DNA of 64,000 nucleotides from Salinibacterium sp. G-O1. GTDB taxonomy: Bacteria; Actinomycetota; Actinomycetes; Actinomycetales; Microbacteriaceae. A program made the position numbers and the translations under genes. Of the stretch, positions 51,192-61,459 are shown one piece after another; position 1 is the stretch's first letter, and the number at the start of each line of letters is the position of its first letter. Under the pieces are notes generated by a model, which was given only the letters and a program-made list of their open reading frames with translations, searched no databases and was not told the origin of the DNA. The stretch spans positions 992,001 through 1,056,000 of the forward strand of contig NZ_JASISV010000002.1 of assembly GCF_030063305.1 (NCBI RefSeq). Reading direction: 5' to 3'.

Positions 51192-51617
51192 TCAGGCGAC
51201 CAGGTGAAATACTCTCTCGTCCCGGTTGGCGTTGGCGGTTCCGAGCGTCTCGAGCCTGCGCGCGACCTTCATGCACCGGGCGACGAATCGAGCCTGACGT
51301 GCGTTGAGGTGCCAGGAACTTCCCGCCTCAGAGAAGCTGATCCACACGACGGGGCGCGCACCGGCATCGACGACCAGCCTGTCGCTGCACGCGGGCGCCT
51401 TGAGCCAGGTGTTCCCGTCAAGGCGGGCGATGGCCTCGTCCACGTACACGCTGTAGCCGAACTCGTACGCCTGCTCCGCCGTCCAGCCGAGCACCGCCTC
51501 GATGGCGCTCGGTTCGAGGGTCGACATCAGCAGGCAGAAGGCGTCCGATAGGGCGAGGTGCTCGCGCCGATCGAGGTCGAGGATGATGTCGTCGGCGGTG
51601 ATTTCGGTAATGTCCAT
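51192..51617 (-). CDS. Hypothetical protein
   Basis: This 141-aa acidic-to-neutral cytoplasmic protein begins MDITEITADDIILDLDRREHL. It contains many charged helices (LGWTAEQAYEFGYSVYVDEAIARLD) and a late LNARQARFVARCMKVARRLETL. It has no signal peptide or membrane helix. I do not recognise the family. It lies alone between the Pr6Pr gene and a divergent amidohydrolase gene. Confidence 0.6.
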   Translation of the reverse strand: MDITEITADDIILDLDRREHLALSDAFCLLMSTLEPSAIEAVLGWTAEQAYEFGYSVYVDEAIARLDGNTWLKAPACSDRLVVDAGARPVVWISFSEAGSSWHLNARQARFVARCMKVARRLETLGTANANRDERVFHLVA

Positions 51618-51744
51618 GTCGCGCTCCCGGATCAGGTGGAACTGTTGTTATCAAAAGAGACTGCATTTCGTGGCAGCTATGACGCGATGATCGAGACTTT
51701 TTTCAGGAAATACGCCAGACATATTTATTGTGCAGAATCTGAAC

Positions 51745-53109
51745 ATGCTGCTCGTTAAGAACGCCAGACTCATTCCGATCGCCACCGATGGACCTGATGT
51801 AGTCGACGAGGGGTGGATGATCGTCACCGACGACGGTCGAATCGACTCTGTGGGCTCCGGAACACCGCCTCGGGTCGAGGGGGCCGAGGTTCTGGATGTG
51901 GCCGGCGCCTTCGTAGCACCCGGCTTCGTGTCATCCCACAGTCACCTCTTCACGAGCGGACTACGAGGGCTTGGCGTCGACGCGACCCTTTACGGCTGGT
52001 GCGACTCGATGCTGGGCTTCACCGCCAACACAAGCGCCGAGAACATCTATTGGTCGAGCCTTCACGGCTCGCTCGACTTCCTTTCCAACGGCGTGACGAG
52101 CGCCTTCGACTTCACCGACCCGCGCTTGAGTTGGGTTCCGATGATCGACGGCGTGCGCAGCGGCAACGGTGTGCTGCGCGACATCGATTACGTGCTGCGC
52201 CAGGCTGACGCGAAGGCCGACAGCGGCATTCGCTATATCAACGCTGTGGGCATGGATGTCACTGTCGGCAGCGACGACGAGATCTTCGAGCGCCTCGCCG
52301 CCGCTGTCGCCCACGATGCCGGAGCTGACCCGTTGCGCATGCTCGGGTCGGCCGTCTTCGGCGCGGTGCAGTGGTCGCCGCGCCGCGACGCCGCTGAGCT
52401 CGAGGTCGAGGCGATGCGCCGGTTCGGCATCATCAACCAAGCCCACTTCCTTGAGACGCGCGAGGAGGTCGACCTGCAGCGCTCCAAGTTCGAGTGGTAC
52501 GCGGAGGCGGACGCGCTCGGGCCGTCGCTGGTGTTCGGCCACTTCATCCAGACCACCCCCGAGATCATCGACAGGGCCGCAGCCGCCGGCAGCGGTATGT
52601 CGTGGCAACCCGCCTCCAACGGACGCCTGGCCTCGGGAATCGCCGACCTGCCCAGGATGCGCGAGAGAGGCATGACGATCGGCGTCGGCCTCGACGACCA
52701 GGCCTGCACCGACGTCTCGGACCCGTGGCAGAACATGCGCATCGGCATTTTCCAGCAGCGCGCGGCGACCGGCGACCCCAACGCGATGTCTCCCGCCGAC
52801 ATGCTCAGGATGCACACCCTCGGCTCAGCGCAGGTGCTCGGCATCGCCGATCGCGTGGGCAGCCTCGAGCCGGGCAAGTTCGCCGACTTTGTCGTGGTCG
52901 ACCCGCGCTCCCCCGATATGGGACCGCTGTGGCATCCGATCGACAACTATGTGCTCTCGTCGAGCCTGCGCAACCTCAAGCAGGTCTACGTGGGTGGTGT
53001 GCTTGTTAGCGAGAACGGCGTATCGACGAACCCGCTCGCGGCCGAGGCGAGCGCGAAGATTCACGAGCAGCTGCCCGCCGTCGCGGCTCAGCACGGATGG
53101 CCCGCCTGA
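51745..53109 (+). CDS. Atz/Trz-type amidohydrolase
   Basis: This 454-aa protein has a complete amidohydrolase metal site: HxH in VSSHSHLFTSGLRG, the strand-5 histidine in INQAHFLETREE, the next histidine in LVFGHFIQT, and the aspartate in IGVGLDDQACTD. Relatives deaminate or dechlorinate ring compounds such as S-adenosylhomocysteine, guanine or triazines. Substrate unknown. The upstream DNA is AT-rich, with TATTTA at 51722 as a possible -10. A GTG at 51730 is an alternative start. Confidence 0.85.
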   Translation: MLLVKNARLIPIATDGPDVVDEGWMIVTDDGRIDSVGSGTPPRVEGAEVLDVAGAFVAPGFVSSHSHLFTSGLRGLGVDATLYGWCDSMLGFTANTSAENIYWSSLHGSLDFLSNGVTSAFDFTDPRLSWVPMIDGVRSGNGVLRDIDYVLRQADAKADSGIRYINAVGMDVTVGSDDEIFERLAAAVAHDAGADPLRMLGSAVFGAVQWSPRRDAAELEVEAMRRFGIINQAHFLETREEVDLQRSKFEWYAEADALGPSLVFGHFIQTTPEIIDRAAAAGSGMSWQPASNGRLASGIADLPRMRERGMTIGVGLDDQACTDVSDPWQNMRIGIFQQRAATGDPNAMSPADMLRMHTLGSAQVLGIADRVGSLEPGKFADFVVVDPRSPDMGPLWHPIDNYVLSSSLRNLKQVYVGGVLVSENGVSTNPLAAEASAKIHEQLPAVAAQHGWPA

Positions 53110-53125
53110 CGGTTCCCGTTTTCAC

Positions 53126-53150
53126 AACGTATGGCGCGGCGCCATACGTT
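53126..53150. repeat. AACGTATGGC palindrome, copy 2
   Basis: A perfect inverted repeat with 12-bp arms (AACGTATGGCGC and complement) around one base, starting 17 bp after the amidohydrolase stop. Its arm core is the same as at 2302-2330. It is followed 20 bp later by inverted-repeat element C. Confidence 0.85.
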
Positions 53151-53170
53151 GCCGTCAGCCACCCCATCCC

Positions 53171-53258
53171 CTTCCGAAATGACGGAGATTCGGCCCGGAA
53201 TGGCCAGAAAACCCATCAAAAGCGCCCGTTTCGGTCGCGATCTCCGTCATTTCGGAAG
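53171..53258. repeat. 88-bp element bounded by perfect 19-bp inverted repeats (element C)
   Basis: The arms 53171-53189 and 53240-53258 are exact reverse complements (CTTCCGAAATGACGGAGAT). The outer 16 bases are the same as in element B (40853-40944), while the centre differs (AT-rich, with AAAACCCATCAAAAG). It lies in the 232-bp gap between an amidohydrolase gene and ilvC, next to the AACGTATGGC palindrome. Confidence 0.85.
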
Positions 53259-53294
53259 CAGCGCGGCAGGCGGAGCGCGCCCGCCGGCAACGCA

Positions 53295-53328
53295 AGAACG
53301 GCCCCGATCCGAAGATCGGGGCCGTTCT
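53295..53328 (-). terminator. Terminator hairpin after ilvC
   Basis: A perfect 14-bp stem (AGAACGGCCCCGAT and complement) with a 6-nt loop lies 13 bp past the ilvC stop on the minus strand. The trailing T tract is weak (TTCTTG), so it may be a strong pause rather than a classic terminator, but it is symmetrical enough to serve both directions. Confidence 0.75.
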
Positions 53329-53341
53329 CAACTACGGGAGA

Positions 53342-54403
<1,062 letters not shown>

Positions 54404-54910
54404 TTAGTTTTTGAAGACGCGTTCGGTGATGCTCTTGCCGCCACGGCCGATCGCGAGGAGCCCGCTCTGCGCGATCTCCTTGATGCCGTAGGGCTCGAGC
54501 ACACGCAGGAACGCCTGGATCTTGCCGGAGTCGCCGGTCGTCTCGATCACGAGAGCGTCTGTGGCGACATCCACCACTCGCGCCCTGAACAGGTTCACGG
54601 CTTCGAGCACCTGCGACCTGGTCGTGTTGTCGACGCGCACCTTGATGAGCAGGTGCTCCCTGGTGACGGATGTCTCGGGGTCGAGTTCGACGATCTTGAT
54701 CACGTTGATCAGCTTGTTGAGCTGCTTGGTGACCTGCTCGAGCGGAAGCTCCTCGACATCCACCACAACGGTGATGCGCGACAACCCCTCGATCTCGCTC
54801 TTGCCCACCGCGAGAGACTCGATGTTGAAACCGCGGCGTGCGAACAGTCCGGCGACACGGGTCAACAGGCCCGGCTTGTCTTCGACGAGCAGTGACAGTA
54901 CGTGACTCAT
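54404..54910 (-). CDS. ilvN: Acetolactate synthase small subunit
   Basis: This 168-aa regulatory subunit has an ACT domain at its start (HVLSLLVEDKPGLLTRVAGL, RRGFNIESLAVG) and a second one in the C-terminal half (ILLK-like, IQAFLRVLEPYGIKEIAQSG). It binds valine and activates IlvB. The ATG at 54910 lies 5 bp after the ilvB stop; an upstream extension lacks family similarity. Confidence 0.96.
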   Translation of the reverse strand: MSHVLSLLVEDKPGLLTRVAGLFARRGFNIESLAVGKSEIEGLSRITVVVDVEELPLEQVTKQLNKLINVIKIVELDPETSVTREHLLIKVRVDNTTRSQVLEAVNLFRARVVDVATDALVIETTGDSGKIQAFLRVLEPYGIKEIAQSGLLAIGRGGKSITERVFKN

Positions 54911-54914
54911 ATCT

Positions 54915-56714
54915 CTACTCCTCTTCCCACTCGGGGGCGTGATCCCTGGCATATTGGACGCTCGAGTTGCTGAGGCCCTGCGGCACCATCGGCCACACCA
55001 TCGCGTCGCGGCTCACGATGAAGTCGATCACCACGGGCCGGTCGTTGGTCTCGATGGCGAGCTTGATCGCGGCATCCACCTCTTCGGGCTTCGTGACACG
55101 AATTGCGAGGCATCCGTATGCCTCAGCCAGCTTCACGAAGTCGGGGACCATCGCGGTGCCGTGGCCCGTGTTCAGGTCGGTGAACGAGTGGCGACCCTCA
55201 TAGAACAGGGTCTGCCACTGGCGCACCATGCCGAGGCTCGAGTTGTTGATGATCGCAACCTTGATCGGGATGTTGTTGATCGTGCAGGTCGCGAGCTCCT
55301 GGTTTGTCATCTGGAAGCAGCCGTCGCCGTCGATCGCCCAGACCACGCGGTCGGGGTTGGCAACCTTCGCACCCATGGCGGCGGGCACGCCGTAACCCAT
55401 GGTGCCGGCGCCGCCGGAGTTCAGCCACGCGTTGGGGCGCTCGTACTTGATGAACTGCGCTGCCCACATCTGGTGCTGGCCGACGCCGGAGGCGTACACG
55501 GCCTCAGGGCCAGACAGCTCACCAATGCGCTGGATGATCTGCTGCGGTGAGAGCAGCCCGTCGTCGGGCATGGTGTAGCCGAGCGGGTACTGCTTCTTCA
55601 GCGTGTTGAGGCGGACCCACCAGTCCGCGTAGTCGGGTGTCGTCGAGGCGGATGCGTCGGCGAACGCCATGCTCAGGTCGACGATCACGTCTTTCGCGTC
55701 GCCCACGATGGGCACATCCGCCGCGCGGATCTTGCCGATCTCGGCCGGGTCGATGTCGACGTGGACGATCTTGGCAAGCGGAGCAAACTCGCTGGGCTTG
55801 CCGGTCACACGGTCGTCGAACCGGGCGCCGAGCGAGATGATGAGGTCGGCTTCCTGCAGCGCGAGCACGGCAGGAACAGCTCCGTGCATCCCGGGCATGC
55901 CGAGGTTCAGGTCGTTCGAGTCCGGGAACGCACCGCGCGCCATGAGCGTCGTGACGACCGGGGCGCCCACTCGCGTGGCGAGTTCAAAGAGTTCTTCTGA
56001 TGCGTTGGCGCGCACAACACCACCGCCGACATAGAAGACGGGACGCTCTGCATCGACCAGCAGCTGGGCCGCGGCCTGCACCTGCTTGCCGTGGGCTTTC
56101 ACCACCGGGCGGTAACCGGGCAGCTCGATCTTGGGTGGCCAGATGAACGGTGCGCTGTTCTGCTGGCAGTCTTTCGTGACGTCGACGAGCACCGGGCCGG
56201 GCCGGCCGGTCGTCGCGATGTGGTACGCCGCCGCGAGGGTTGCCGGCACGTCTTCGGGCTTCGTCACGAGGAACGAGTGCTTGGTGATCGGCATCGTGAT
56301 GCCGACGATGTCGACCTCCTGGAACGCGTCGGTTCCCATCGAGGTCGAGAACACCTGGCCGGTGATGGCGATCATGGGAACCGAATCCATGTACGCGTCG
56401 GCGATGGCGGTGACCAGGTTGGTGGCTCCCGGGCCCGAGGTCGCGATCGCGACGCCGACCTTGCCGGATGACGAGGCATACCCTTCAGCAGCGTGACCGG
56501 CACCCTGCTCGTGTCGCACAAGAATGTGACGAACGGCCGTGGAGGCCATCAGCTCGTCGTAGAACGGCATGATCGCGCCGCCGGGGAGGCCGAACACATC
56601 CTTGATCCCGAGATGCTCGAGCGTGCGCAGGATTGCGCCTGAGCCCGTCAGTATCTCGCGGTTCGTATGGTCTGTGGTCGAACTCTTCGGCCGCGGCATT
56701 GAATCCGTGGGCAT
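54915..56714 (-). CDS. ilvB: Acetolactate synthase large subunit
   Basis: This 599-aa ThDP enzyme joins two pyruvates, or pyruvate and 2-oxobutyrate. Visible motifs are [17 protein letters not shown] with the catalytic glutamate in [14 protein letters not shown], and the ThDP-site [19 protein letters not shown] near residue 460. FAD-binding middle domain is present by length. AAGGAATTCACC precedes the ATG. It lies 40 bp after ilvD, too short a gap for a leader peptide, so regulation by attenuation at this point is not seen. Confidence 0.97.
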   Translation of the reverse strand: MPTDSMPRPKSSTTDHTNREILTGSGAILRTLEHLGIKDVFGLPGGAIMPFYDELMASTAVRHILVRHEQGAGHAAEGYASSSGKVGVAIATSGPGATNLVTAIADAYMDSVPMIAITGQVFSTSMGTDAFQEVDIVGITMPITKHSFLVTKPEDVPATLAAAYHIATTGRPGPVLVDVTKDCQQNSAPFIWPPKIELPGYRPVVKAHGKQVQAAAQLLVDAERPVFYVGGGVVRANASEELFELATRVGAPVVTTLMARGAFPDSNDLNLGMPGMHGAVPAVLALQEADLIISLGARFDDRVTGKPSEFAPLAKIVHVDIDPAEIGKIRAADVPIVGDAKDVIVDLSMAFADASASTTPDYADWWVRLNTLKKQYPLGYTMPDDGLLSPQQIIQRIGELSGPEAVYASGVGQHQMWAAQFIKYERPNAWLNSGGAGTMGYGVPAAMGAKVANPDRVVWAIDGDGCFQMTNQELATCTINNIPIKVAIINNSSLGMVRQWQTLFYEGRHSFTDLNTGHGTAMVPDFVKLAEAYGCLAIRVTKPEEVDAAIKLAIETNDRPVVIDFIVSRDAMVWPMVPQGLSNSSVQYARDHAPEWEEE

Positions 56715-56754
56715 GGTGAATTCCTTTGAATAAGACGGTGCGCGATCGCGGGCG

Positions 56755-58452
56755 TTACCCGGTCACCGCACCCTCGGCTGCAGAGTGCACTAGACGCGAG
56801 TACTTCGCGAGAACGCCACGAGTGTAGCGGGGAGGAAGGGGAGCCCAGCCGTTTCGGCGGGCTTCCAGCTCAGCGGGTTCGACAAGTAGGTCGAGCGAGC
56901 GAGCTGCGATATCGACCCTTATTAGATCACCATCGCGCACGAAGGCAATGGGACCTGCGTCCACTGCTTCGGGAGCTATGTGGCCGATACACAGTCCGGT
57001 TGTGCCGCCTGAGAACCTGCCGTCGGTCAAGAGTAGTACATCCTTGCCCAGCCCCGCGCCCTTGATGGCCGCCGTGATGGCCAGCATTTCGCGCATACCC
57101 GGGCCACCCTTCGGCCCTTCGTAGCGGATCACGACGACACTGCCGGCCTCGATGCTGCCCTCGGTGAGTGCATCCAGGGCCGCGCGCTCGCGCTCGAAGA
57201 CCCTCGCTGGGCCCTCAAAGATGTCTGCGTCGAAGCCTGCGGTCTTCACGACAGCACCCTCCGGTGCCATCGATCCGCTCAGGATGGTGAGCCCGCCGGT
57301 GGCATGGATGGGGTTGTCGAGGGTGCGAAGAACCTCGCCGTCGAGCGGCGCGGGGTTCAGATCTGCGAGGTTCTCGGCCATGGTCTTGCCCGTGACGGTC
57401 ATGGCGTCACCGTGCATGAGTCCGGCATCCAGAAGCGCCTTCATCAGCACGGGAAGCCCGCCCTGGCGGTCCACGTCGTTCATGACGTACTTGCCGAACG
57501 GCTTGAGGTCTCCCACGTGGGGAATCTTTGCGCCGATGCGGTTGAAGTCTTCGAGGGTCAACGGAACCTCGGCCTCATAGGCGATGGCGAGCAGGTGGAG
57601 CACGACGTTGGTCGAGCCGCCGAGCGCCATGGCGATGGCGATCGCGTTCTCGAACGCCTTGATGGTCAGGATGTCGCGGCTCGTGTGCCCGCGCTCGAGC
57701 ATCCCGACCACGGCCTCGCCGGAGCGGTGCGCGTAGTAGTCGCGACGTCTATCGGCTGCGGCCGGGCTCGCGGAGCCTGGCAGCGACATCCCGAGCGCTT
57801 CCGCTACCGACGCCATGGTATTCGCCGTGTACATGCCGCCACAGGCACCCTCGCCTGGGGCGAAGGCACACTCGATGCGCTTGGCATCCTCGAGGCTCAT
57901 CTTGCCGGCCTTGACTGCGCCGACGGCCTCGAAGCTGTCGATGATGGTGATGTCTTTCTCTGTGCCGTCGGAGAGCTTCACCCAGCCTGGGGCGATCGAA
58001 CCGGCGTACAGGAACACGGAGGCGAGGTCGAGACGCGCGGCGGCCATCAGCATGCCGGGGATCGACTTGTCGCAACCGGCGAGCAGCACAGAGCCGTCGA
58101 GGCGCTCTGCCTGCATGACAACCTCAACGGAGTCTGCGATGACCTCGCGGGAGACGAGGGAGAAGTGCATTCCCTCGTGGCCCATCGAAATTCCGTCGCT
58201 GACGGAGACGGTGCCGAACTGCAGCGGATACCCGCCACCGGCGTGCACCCCCTCTTTCGCGCCCTGCGCGAGTCGATCGAGACTCAGGTTGCAGGGGGTG
58301 ATTTCGTTCCAGGAGCTCGCGATGCCGATCTGGGGCTTGTCCCAGTCAGCATCGCCCATCCCGACGGCACGGAGCATTCCGCGTGAGGTGGTGGCTTCGA
58401 TTCCATCGGTGACCGTGCGTGAGCGCGGCTTGATATCAGGCGTTTCCGGCAT
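56755..58452 (-). CDS. ilvD: Dihydroxy-acid dehydratase
   Basis: This 565-aa FeS enzyme makes the 2-oxo acids for valine and isoleucine. Cluster cysteines are in the N-terminal TPCNLSLD, in [16 protein letters not shown] and in [12 protein letters not shown]; the C-terminal [18 protein letters not shown] is a family signature. The ATG at 58452 is chosen because TACCCT lies 6 nt upstream. It begins the run ilvD-ilvB-ilvN-ilvC, all on the minus strand. Confidence 0.97.
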   Translation of the reverse strand: MPETPDIKPRSRTVTDGIEATTSRGMLRAVGMGDADWDKPQIGIASSWNEITPCNLSLDRLAQGAKEGVHAGGGYPLQFGTVSVSDGISMGHEGMHFSLVSREVIADSVEVVMQAERLDGSVLLAGCDKSIPGMLMAAARLDLASVFLYAGSIAPGWVKLSDGTEKDITIIDSFEAVGAVKAGKMSLEDAKRIECAFAPGEGACGGMYTANTMASVAEALGMSLPGSASPAAADRRRDYYAHRSGEAVVGMLERGHTSRDILTIKAFENAIAIAMALGGSTNVVLHLLAIAYEAEVPLTLEDFNRIGAKIPHVGDLKPFGKYVMNDVDRQGGLPVLMKALLDAGLMHGDAMTVTGKTMAENLADLNPAPLDGEVLRTLDNPIHATGGLTILSGSMAPEGAVVKTAGFDADIFEGPARVFERERAALDALTEGSIEAGSVVVIRYEGPKGGPGMREMLAITAAIKGAGLGKDVLLLTDGRFSGGTTGLCIGHIAPEAVDAGPIAFVRDGDLIRVDIAARSLDLLVEPAELEARRNGWAPLPPRYTRGVLAKYSRLVHSAAEGAVTG

Positions 58453-58458
58453 GGTACG

Positions 58459-58464
58459 AGGGTA
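58459..58464 (-). promoter_or_regulatory. Candidate -10 box of ilvD
   Basis: TACCCT on the minus strand, followed by CGTACC and the ilvD ATG, so the ilvDBNC run appears to start without a leader. The 90-bp gap to the permease stop has no obvious leader peptide. Confidence 0.45.
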
Positions 58465-58542
58465 CCGCCCCCGGAAGGGCTGTGCGCTCGGTCGGGCTCG
58501 ACGCACGAGATCCCTTGAGCGTCCCCTGAGCAGTCATCTCGT

Positions 58543-59769
58543 TCATAACCTCCCGGTTACCCTTCCGCGCCGTGACAGTGCGTCCACCGCGACGGCCGTC
58601 AGGAGAACCAGTCCGGTGATCACAAACTTCTGACCCGACCCCAGCCCCAGCAGCCCCAGTCCGTTGTCGATGGACGCGATGACCAGCGCCCCGAGGAGGG
58701 CGGACCGCGCACTGCCCCTGCCACCGAAGAGGGAGGTTCCGCCGATCACGGCCGCCGCGATGGAGTAGAGCAACAGTGAGCCCCCGCCGACGTTGCTGTC
58801 GACTGAGCGCAGGCGTGACGCCAGAATGACGCCTCCGATCGCGGCCATCGATGACGCGATCATGAAGCAGGCGATACGAACCCGGTCGGTGTTGATGCCA
58901 GCCCTTCGAGCTGCCTCGATGCTTCCTCCGACGGCGTACACCGAGAGCCCGAATTTGGTGCGGTTCAGCACGAAGGTCCACAGCAGAAAGAGCACCCCGA
59001 CAAGCACAAATACATACGGGATACCGCGGCTGAGGTTGGCGATCAGCACAATCCCGCTGCCGAACAGCACGAGGGCCCCTACGCGCAGCGCAACGATCGA
59101 CAGCGGATCGGCCGAGAGTCCGTTGCGTCGCCGGGTCGAGCGATGAATCAGCTGCACTGCCGCGTATCCGACCACAGCGAGAGCCATAAGCCCCCACGCG
59201 ATCGCCGGCAGCAGGAACTGGCTGGTCAGGCTGATGACGAGCTTGTCCTGGATGATGATCGAGCCACGGCTTCCGATCAGCAGCAGCACGACGCCGTTCC
59301 AGGCGAGGAATCCGGCGAGCGTGACGACGAACGACGGGATCTTGAGCTTGGAGATCAGGATGCCGTGGACCGCGCCGATCGCCGCGCCGGCGACCACCGC
59401 CGCAAGCAGGGCGATCGGGGTCGGCACCTGCCCATCCCCCGGCGTCAGGAACAGCGCCACGAGAACTCCACAGACGCCGGACACGTAGCCGACGGACAGG
59501 TCGATCTCGCCGATCAGCAGTACGAACACGATCCCCATGGCCAGCGTCGCCATGGCGGCACCCTGCACCATCAGGTTGACGAAATTGCCGGCGGTGAGAA
59601 AGTTGCTGTTGAGCGACTGGAACACGATGGCGATGACCACCAGTCCGATCACGATCGGTAGTGCGCCGAGGTTGCCGTTTCGCAGGCCGAGGACCCAGTC
59701 CCGCACGTACCCGCGCAGGGTCGCCGGTTCTGCTGCTGGAATACGGGTGAGGTCCGGTGCGACACTCAT
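58543..59769 (-). CDS. Sugar ABC importer permease (XylH/RbsC type)
   Basis: This 408-aa membrane protein has about ten helices. The BPD_transp_2 motifs are visible: GAAMATLAMGIVFVLLIGEIDLSVG, VTLAGFLAWNGVVLL, AVGGSIEAARRAGI and LIVASIDNG-like ending. The length, longer than RbsC, is typical of XylH. It overlaps the ATPase gene (ATGA) and is the last gene of the sugar operon. Confidence 0.93.
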   Translation of the reverse strand: MSVAPDLTRIPAAEPATLRGYVRDWVLGLRNGNLGALPIVIGLVVIAIVFQSLNSNFLTAGNFVNLMVQGAAMATLAMGIVFVLLIGEIDLSVGYVSGVCGVLVALFLTPGDGQVPTPIALLAAVVAGAAIGAVHGILISKLKIPSFVVTLAGFLAWNGVVLLLIGSRGSIIIQDKLVISLTSQFLLPAIAWGLMALAVVGYAAVQLIHRSTRRRNGLSADPLSIVALRVGALVLFGSGIVLIANLSRGIPYVFVLVGVLFLLWTFVLNRTKFGLSVYAVGGSIEAARRAGINTDRVRIACFMIASSMAAIGGVILASRLRSVDSNVGGGSLLLYSIAAAVIGGTSLFGGRGSARSALLGALVIASIDNGLGLLGLGSGQKFVITGLVLLTAVAVDALSRRGRVTGRL

Positions 59770-60545
59770 GCTGAAGTCTCCTCTGCCTGTCCTGGAACGT
59801 GCGAGAGACGTCCCGCGGTGATCGCCTCGACCACCTCGGTTTGGTTCGTCGTGCGCCGGTCGAACTCGGCGACGTTCTGGCCGAGACGCAGCACAACGAT
59901 GCGGTCGGCGACCTCGAAAACGTCGTGGAGGTTGTGCGAGATCAGGAGCACGCCGAGGCCCTGCTCGCCGAGGCGGTGCACCAGTTCGAGCACCTCCCTG
60001 GTCTGGGCGACACCGAGTGCAGCCGTGGGCTCATCGAGGATGAGCAGCTTCGCGCTCCACATCACCGCTTTCGCCACCGCCACCGACTGGCGTTGGCCGC
60101 CCGACAGTCCCTCGACGCTTTGGCCGACCGATCTGATCGTCGTTACCCGTAGCTGCTCGAGCACTTCCAGCGCCCGTCGCTCCATGGCGATGCGGTCCAA
60201 CTGGAACGTCCGCGTGAGTTTCTCGCGGCCGAGAAACATGTTCTCGACGACATCGAGGTTGTCGGCCAGGGCGAGGTCCTGATACACGACCTCAATGCCG
60301 AGCCGTGCGGCCTCCTTGGGCGACCGCACGGTCACCGGCTCACCCTGCCACCGGATCTCGCCCTTGCTGATGGCGTGGATGCCCGCAATCGCCTTGATGA
60401 GGGTCGACTTGCCGGCGCCATTGTCTCCGACAAGGGCGACGATCTCTCCCGGATTCACGACGAGATCAACATTCGAGAGCGCCTGCACAGCCCCGAAATT
60501 CTTCGAGACGCCGGTCAGTTGAATAAGTGGCGCGGTCCCGCTCAT
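59766..60545 (-). CDS. Sugar ABC importer ATPase, single domain
   Basis: This 259-aa ATPase has Walker A LVGDNGAGKSTLIKAIAG, Q-loop VVYQDLALADNL, signature LSGGQRQSVAVAKAVMW and Walker B LLILDEPTAALG. Unlike RbsA/XylG it has one nucleotide-binding domain, so it probably works as a homodimer. ATGA overlaps on both sides with the NagB-like gene and the permease gene show one operon. Confidence 0.93.
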   Translation of the reverse strand: MSGTAPLIQLTGVSKNFGAVQALSNVDLVVNPGEIVALVGDNGAGKSTLIKAIAGIHAISKGEIRWQGEPVTVRSPKEAARLGIEVVYQDLALADNLDVVENMFLGREKLTRTFQLDRIAMERRALEVLEQLRVTTIRSVGQSVEGLSGGQRQSVAVAKAVMWSAKLLILDEPTAALGVAQTREVLELVHRLGEQGLGVLLISHNLHDVFEVADRIVVLRLGQNVAEFDRRTTNQTEVVEAITAGRLSHVPGQAEETSA

Positions 60546-61459
60546 GCCATCGCGATCTGAACGTCGTCTGCCACGGAGCCGAGGATGGTGTAATCCGCGC
60601 GAGTCTCCTGGAGGAACGAGGCTGGGACGAACTCGCTGACCGGCCCGTGCGCAGCAAGACGGGCGATGAATCTCTGCCACGACACCCCGGCTCCCAAATC
60701 GCCGTCAAGCCAGAATGAGCGATGTTTCGCGCCCAGGATGTCCTTCGGGCCGATCGTGGCGGCCATCGGTGGCACCCACGACCAGTCCGCTCCAAAGGAA
60801 TGCAGGGCATTCTGCATGATCGTCATCGGATGCAGTTCGACCATTCGCCCCGGCGCTGCGCGGAAGGCGTCGAGATCTCCCGCAAATTCGTGCCCAAGGT
60901 GTGGCTCCCAGAACGCGATGTGCCCACTCCAGCCGACGCCGCCGTAACAGACGTCCGCGCCCCCGGCGTCCTCAATCATGCTCGAATAATCGGCAATGTT
61001 GGCGGTATCCGGGAAGTGGATGTTGGATTCGGCTGGTCGCAGCGCCGGGTCGATCAAGGAGAAGAAATTCGCCCACATTGCCGTGCGGAACGATCCCGCC
61101 CACTCCGCTGGCGCCGTCTGTCCGTGCTCATCGGCATATTCATCCATGTTGAAGGTGGTCACATGGGAGAGGCTGATGCGCTGCTCGTTGATGGTTTTTG
61201 CAGCCAACGCGTACTGCGGGACGGGGCCGACGGGGAGGATGGCGACGAAGTCACGTGACTCGTCCCTGGCTTGCGTGATGCGGCCGACGATGTCATCGGC
61301 GAAAGCCGAATAGAACGCGTCCTTGTCGTCTTCCACGCGAATGTGGAAGTCGGGGTTGGTGTGCGTGGTGATGTCTTCGCGCCGGATCTGGCGGGCGGCG
61401 GCGCACGCCTCTGAGTCACGAAACGGCAGGAATGACGCGAGTTCGTAGTGAAAGGTCAC
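60542..61459 (-). CDS. NagB-like sugar-phosphate isomerase/deaminase with altered catalytic Asp
   Basis: This 305-aa protein has the glucosamine-6-phosphate deaminase fold: FVAILPVGPVPQYALAAK (phosphate loop), TTFNMDEYADEHG (catalytic Asp as in E. coli Asp72) and GGVGWSGHIAFWEP. The last motif normally reads GxxxDGHIAFNEP, so the Asp at the position of E. coli Asp141 is Ser here, while the His and Glu are kept. It may isomerise or deaminate a different sugar phosphate. GTG start overlaps the ROK stop. Confidence 0.82.
   Translation of the reverse strand: MTFHYELASFLPFRDSEACAAARQIRREDITTHTNPDFHIRVEDDKDAFYSAFADDIVGRITQARDESRDFVAILPVGPVPQYALAAKTINEQRISLSHVTTFNMDEYADEHGQTAPAEWAGSFRTAMWANFFSLIDPALRPAESNIHFPDTANIADYSSMIEDAGGADVCYGGVGWSGHIAFWEPHLGHEFAGDLDAFRAAPGRMVELHPMTIMQNALHSFGADWSWVPPMAATIGPKDILGAKHRSFWLDGDLGAGVSWQRFIARLAAHGPVSEFVPASFLQETRADYTILGSVADDVQIAMA

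Noticed and set aside
53110-53341. Insertion-sequence remnant between the amidohydrolase and ilvC
   Set aside because: Inverted repeats are present but no transposase fragment or target duplication can be seen.
56715-56754. Leader-peptide attenuator or T-box before ilvB
   Set aside because: The gap is only 40 bp and contains just a ribosome site. No branched-chain-codon leader is seen.
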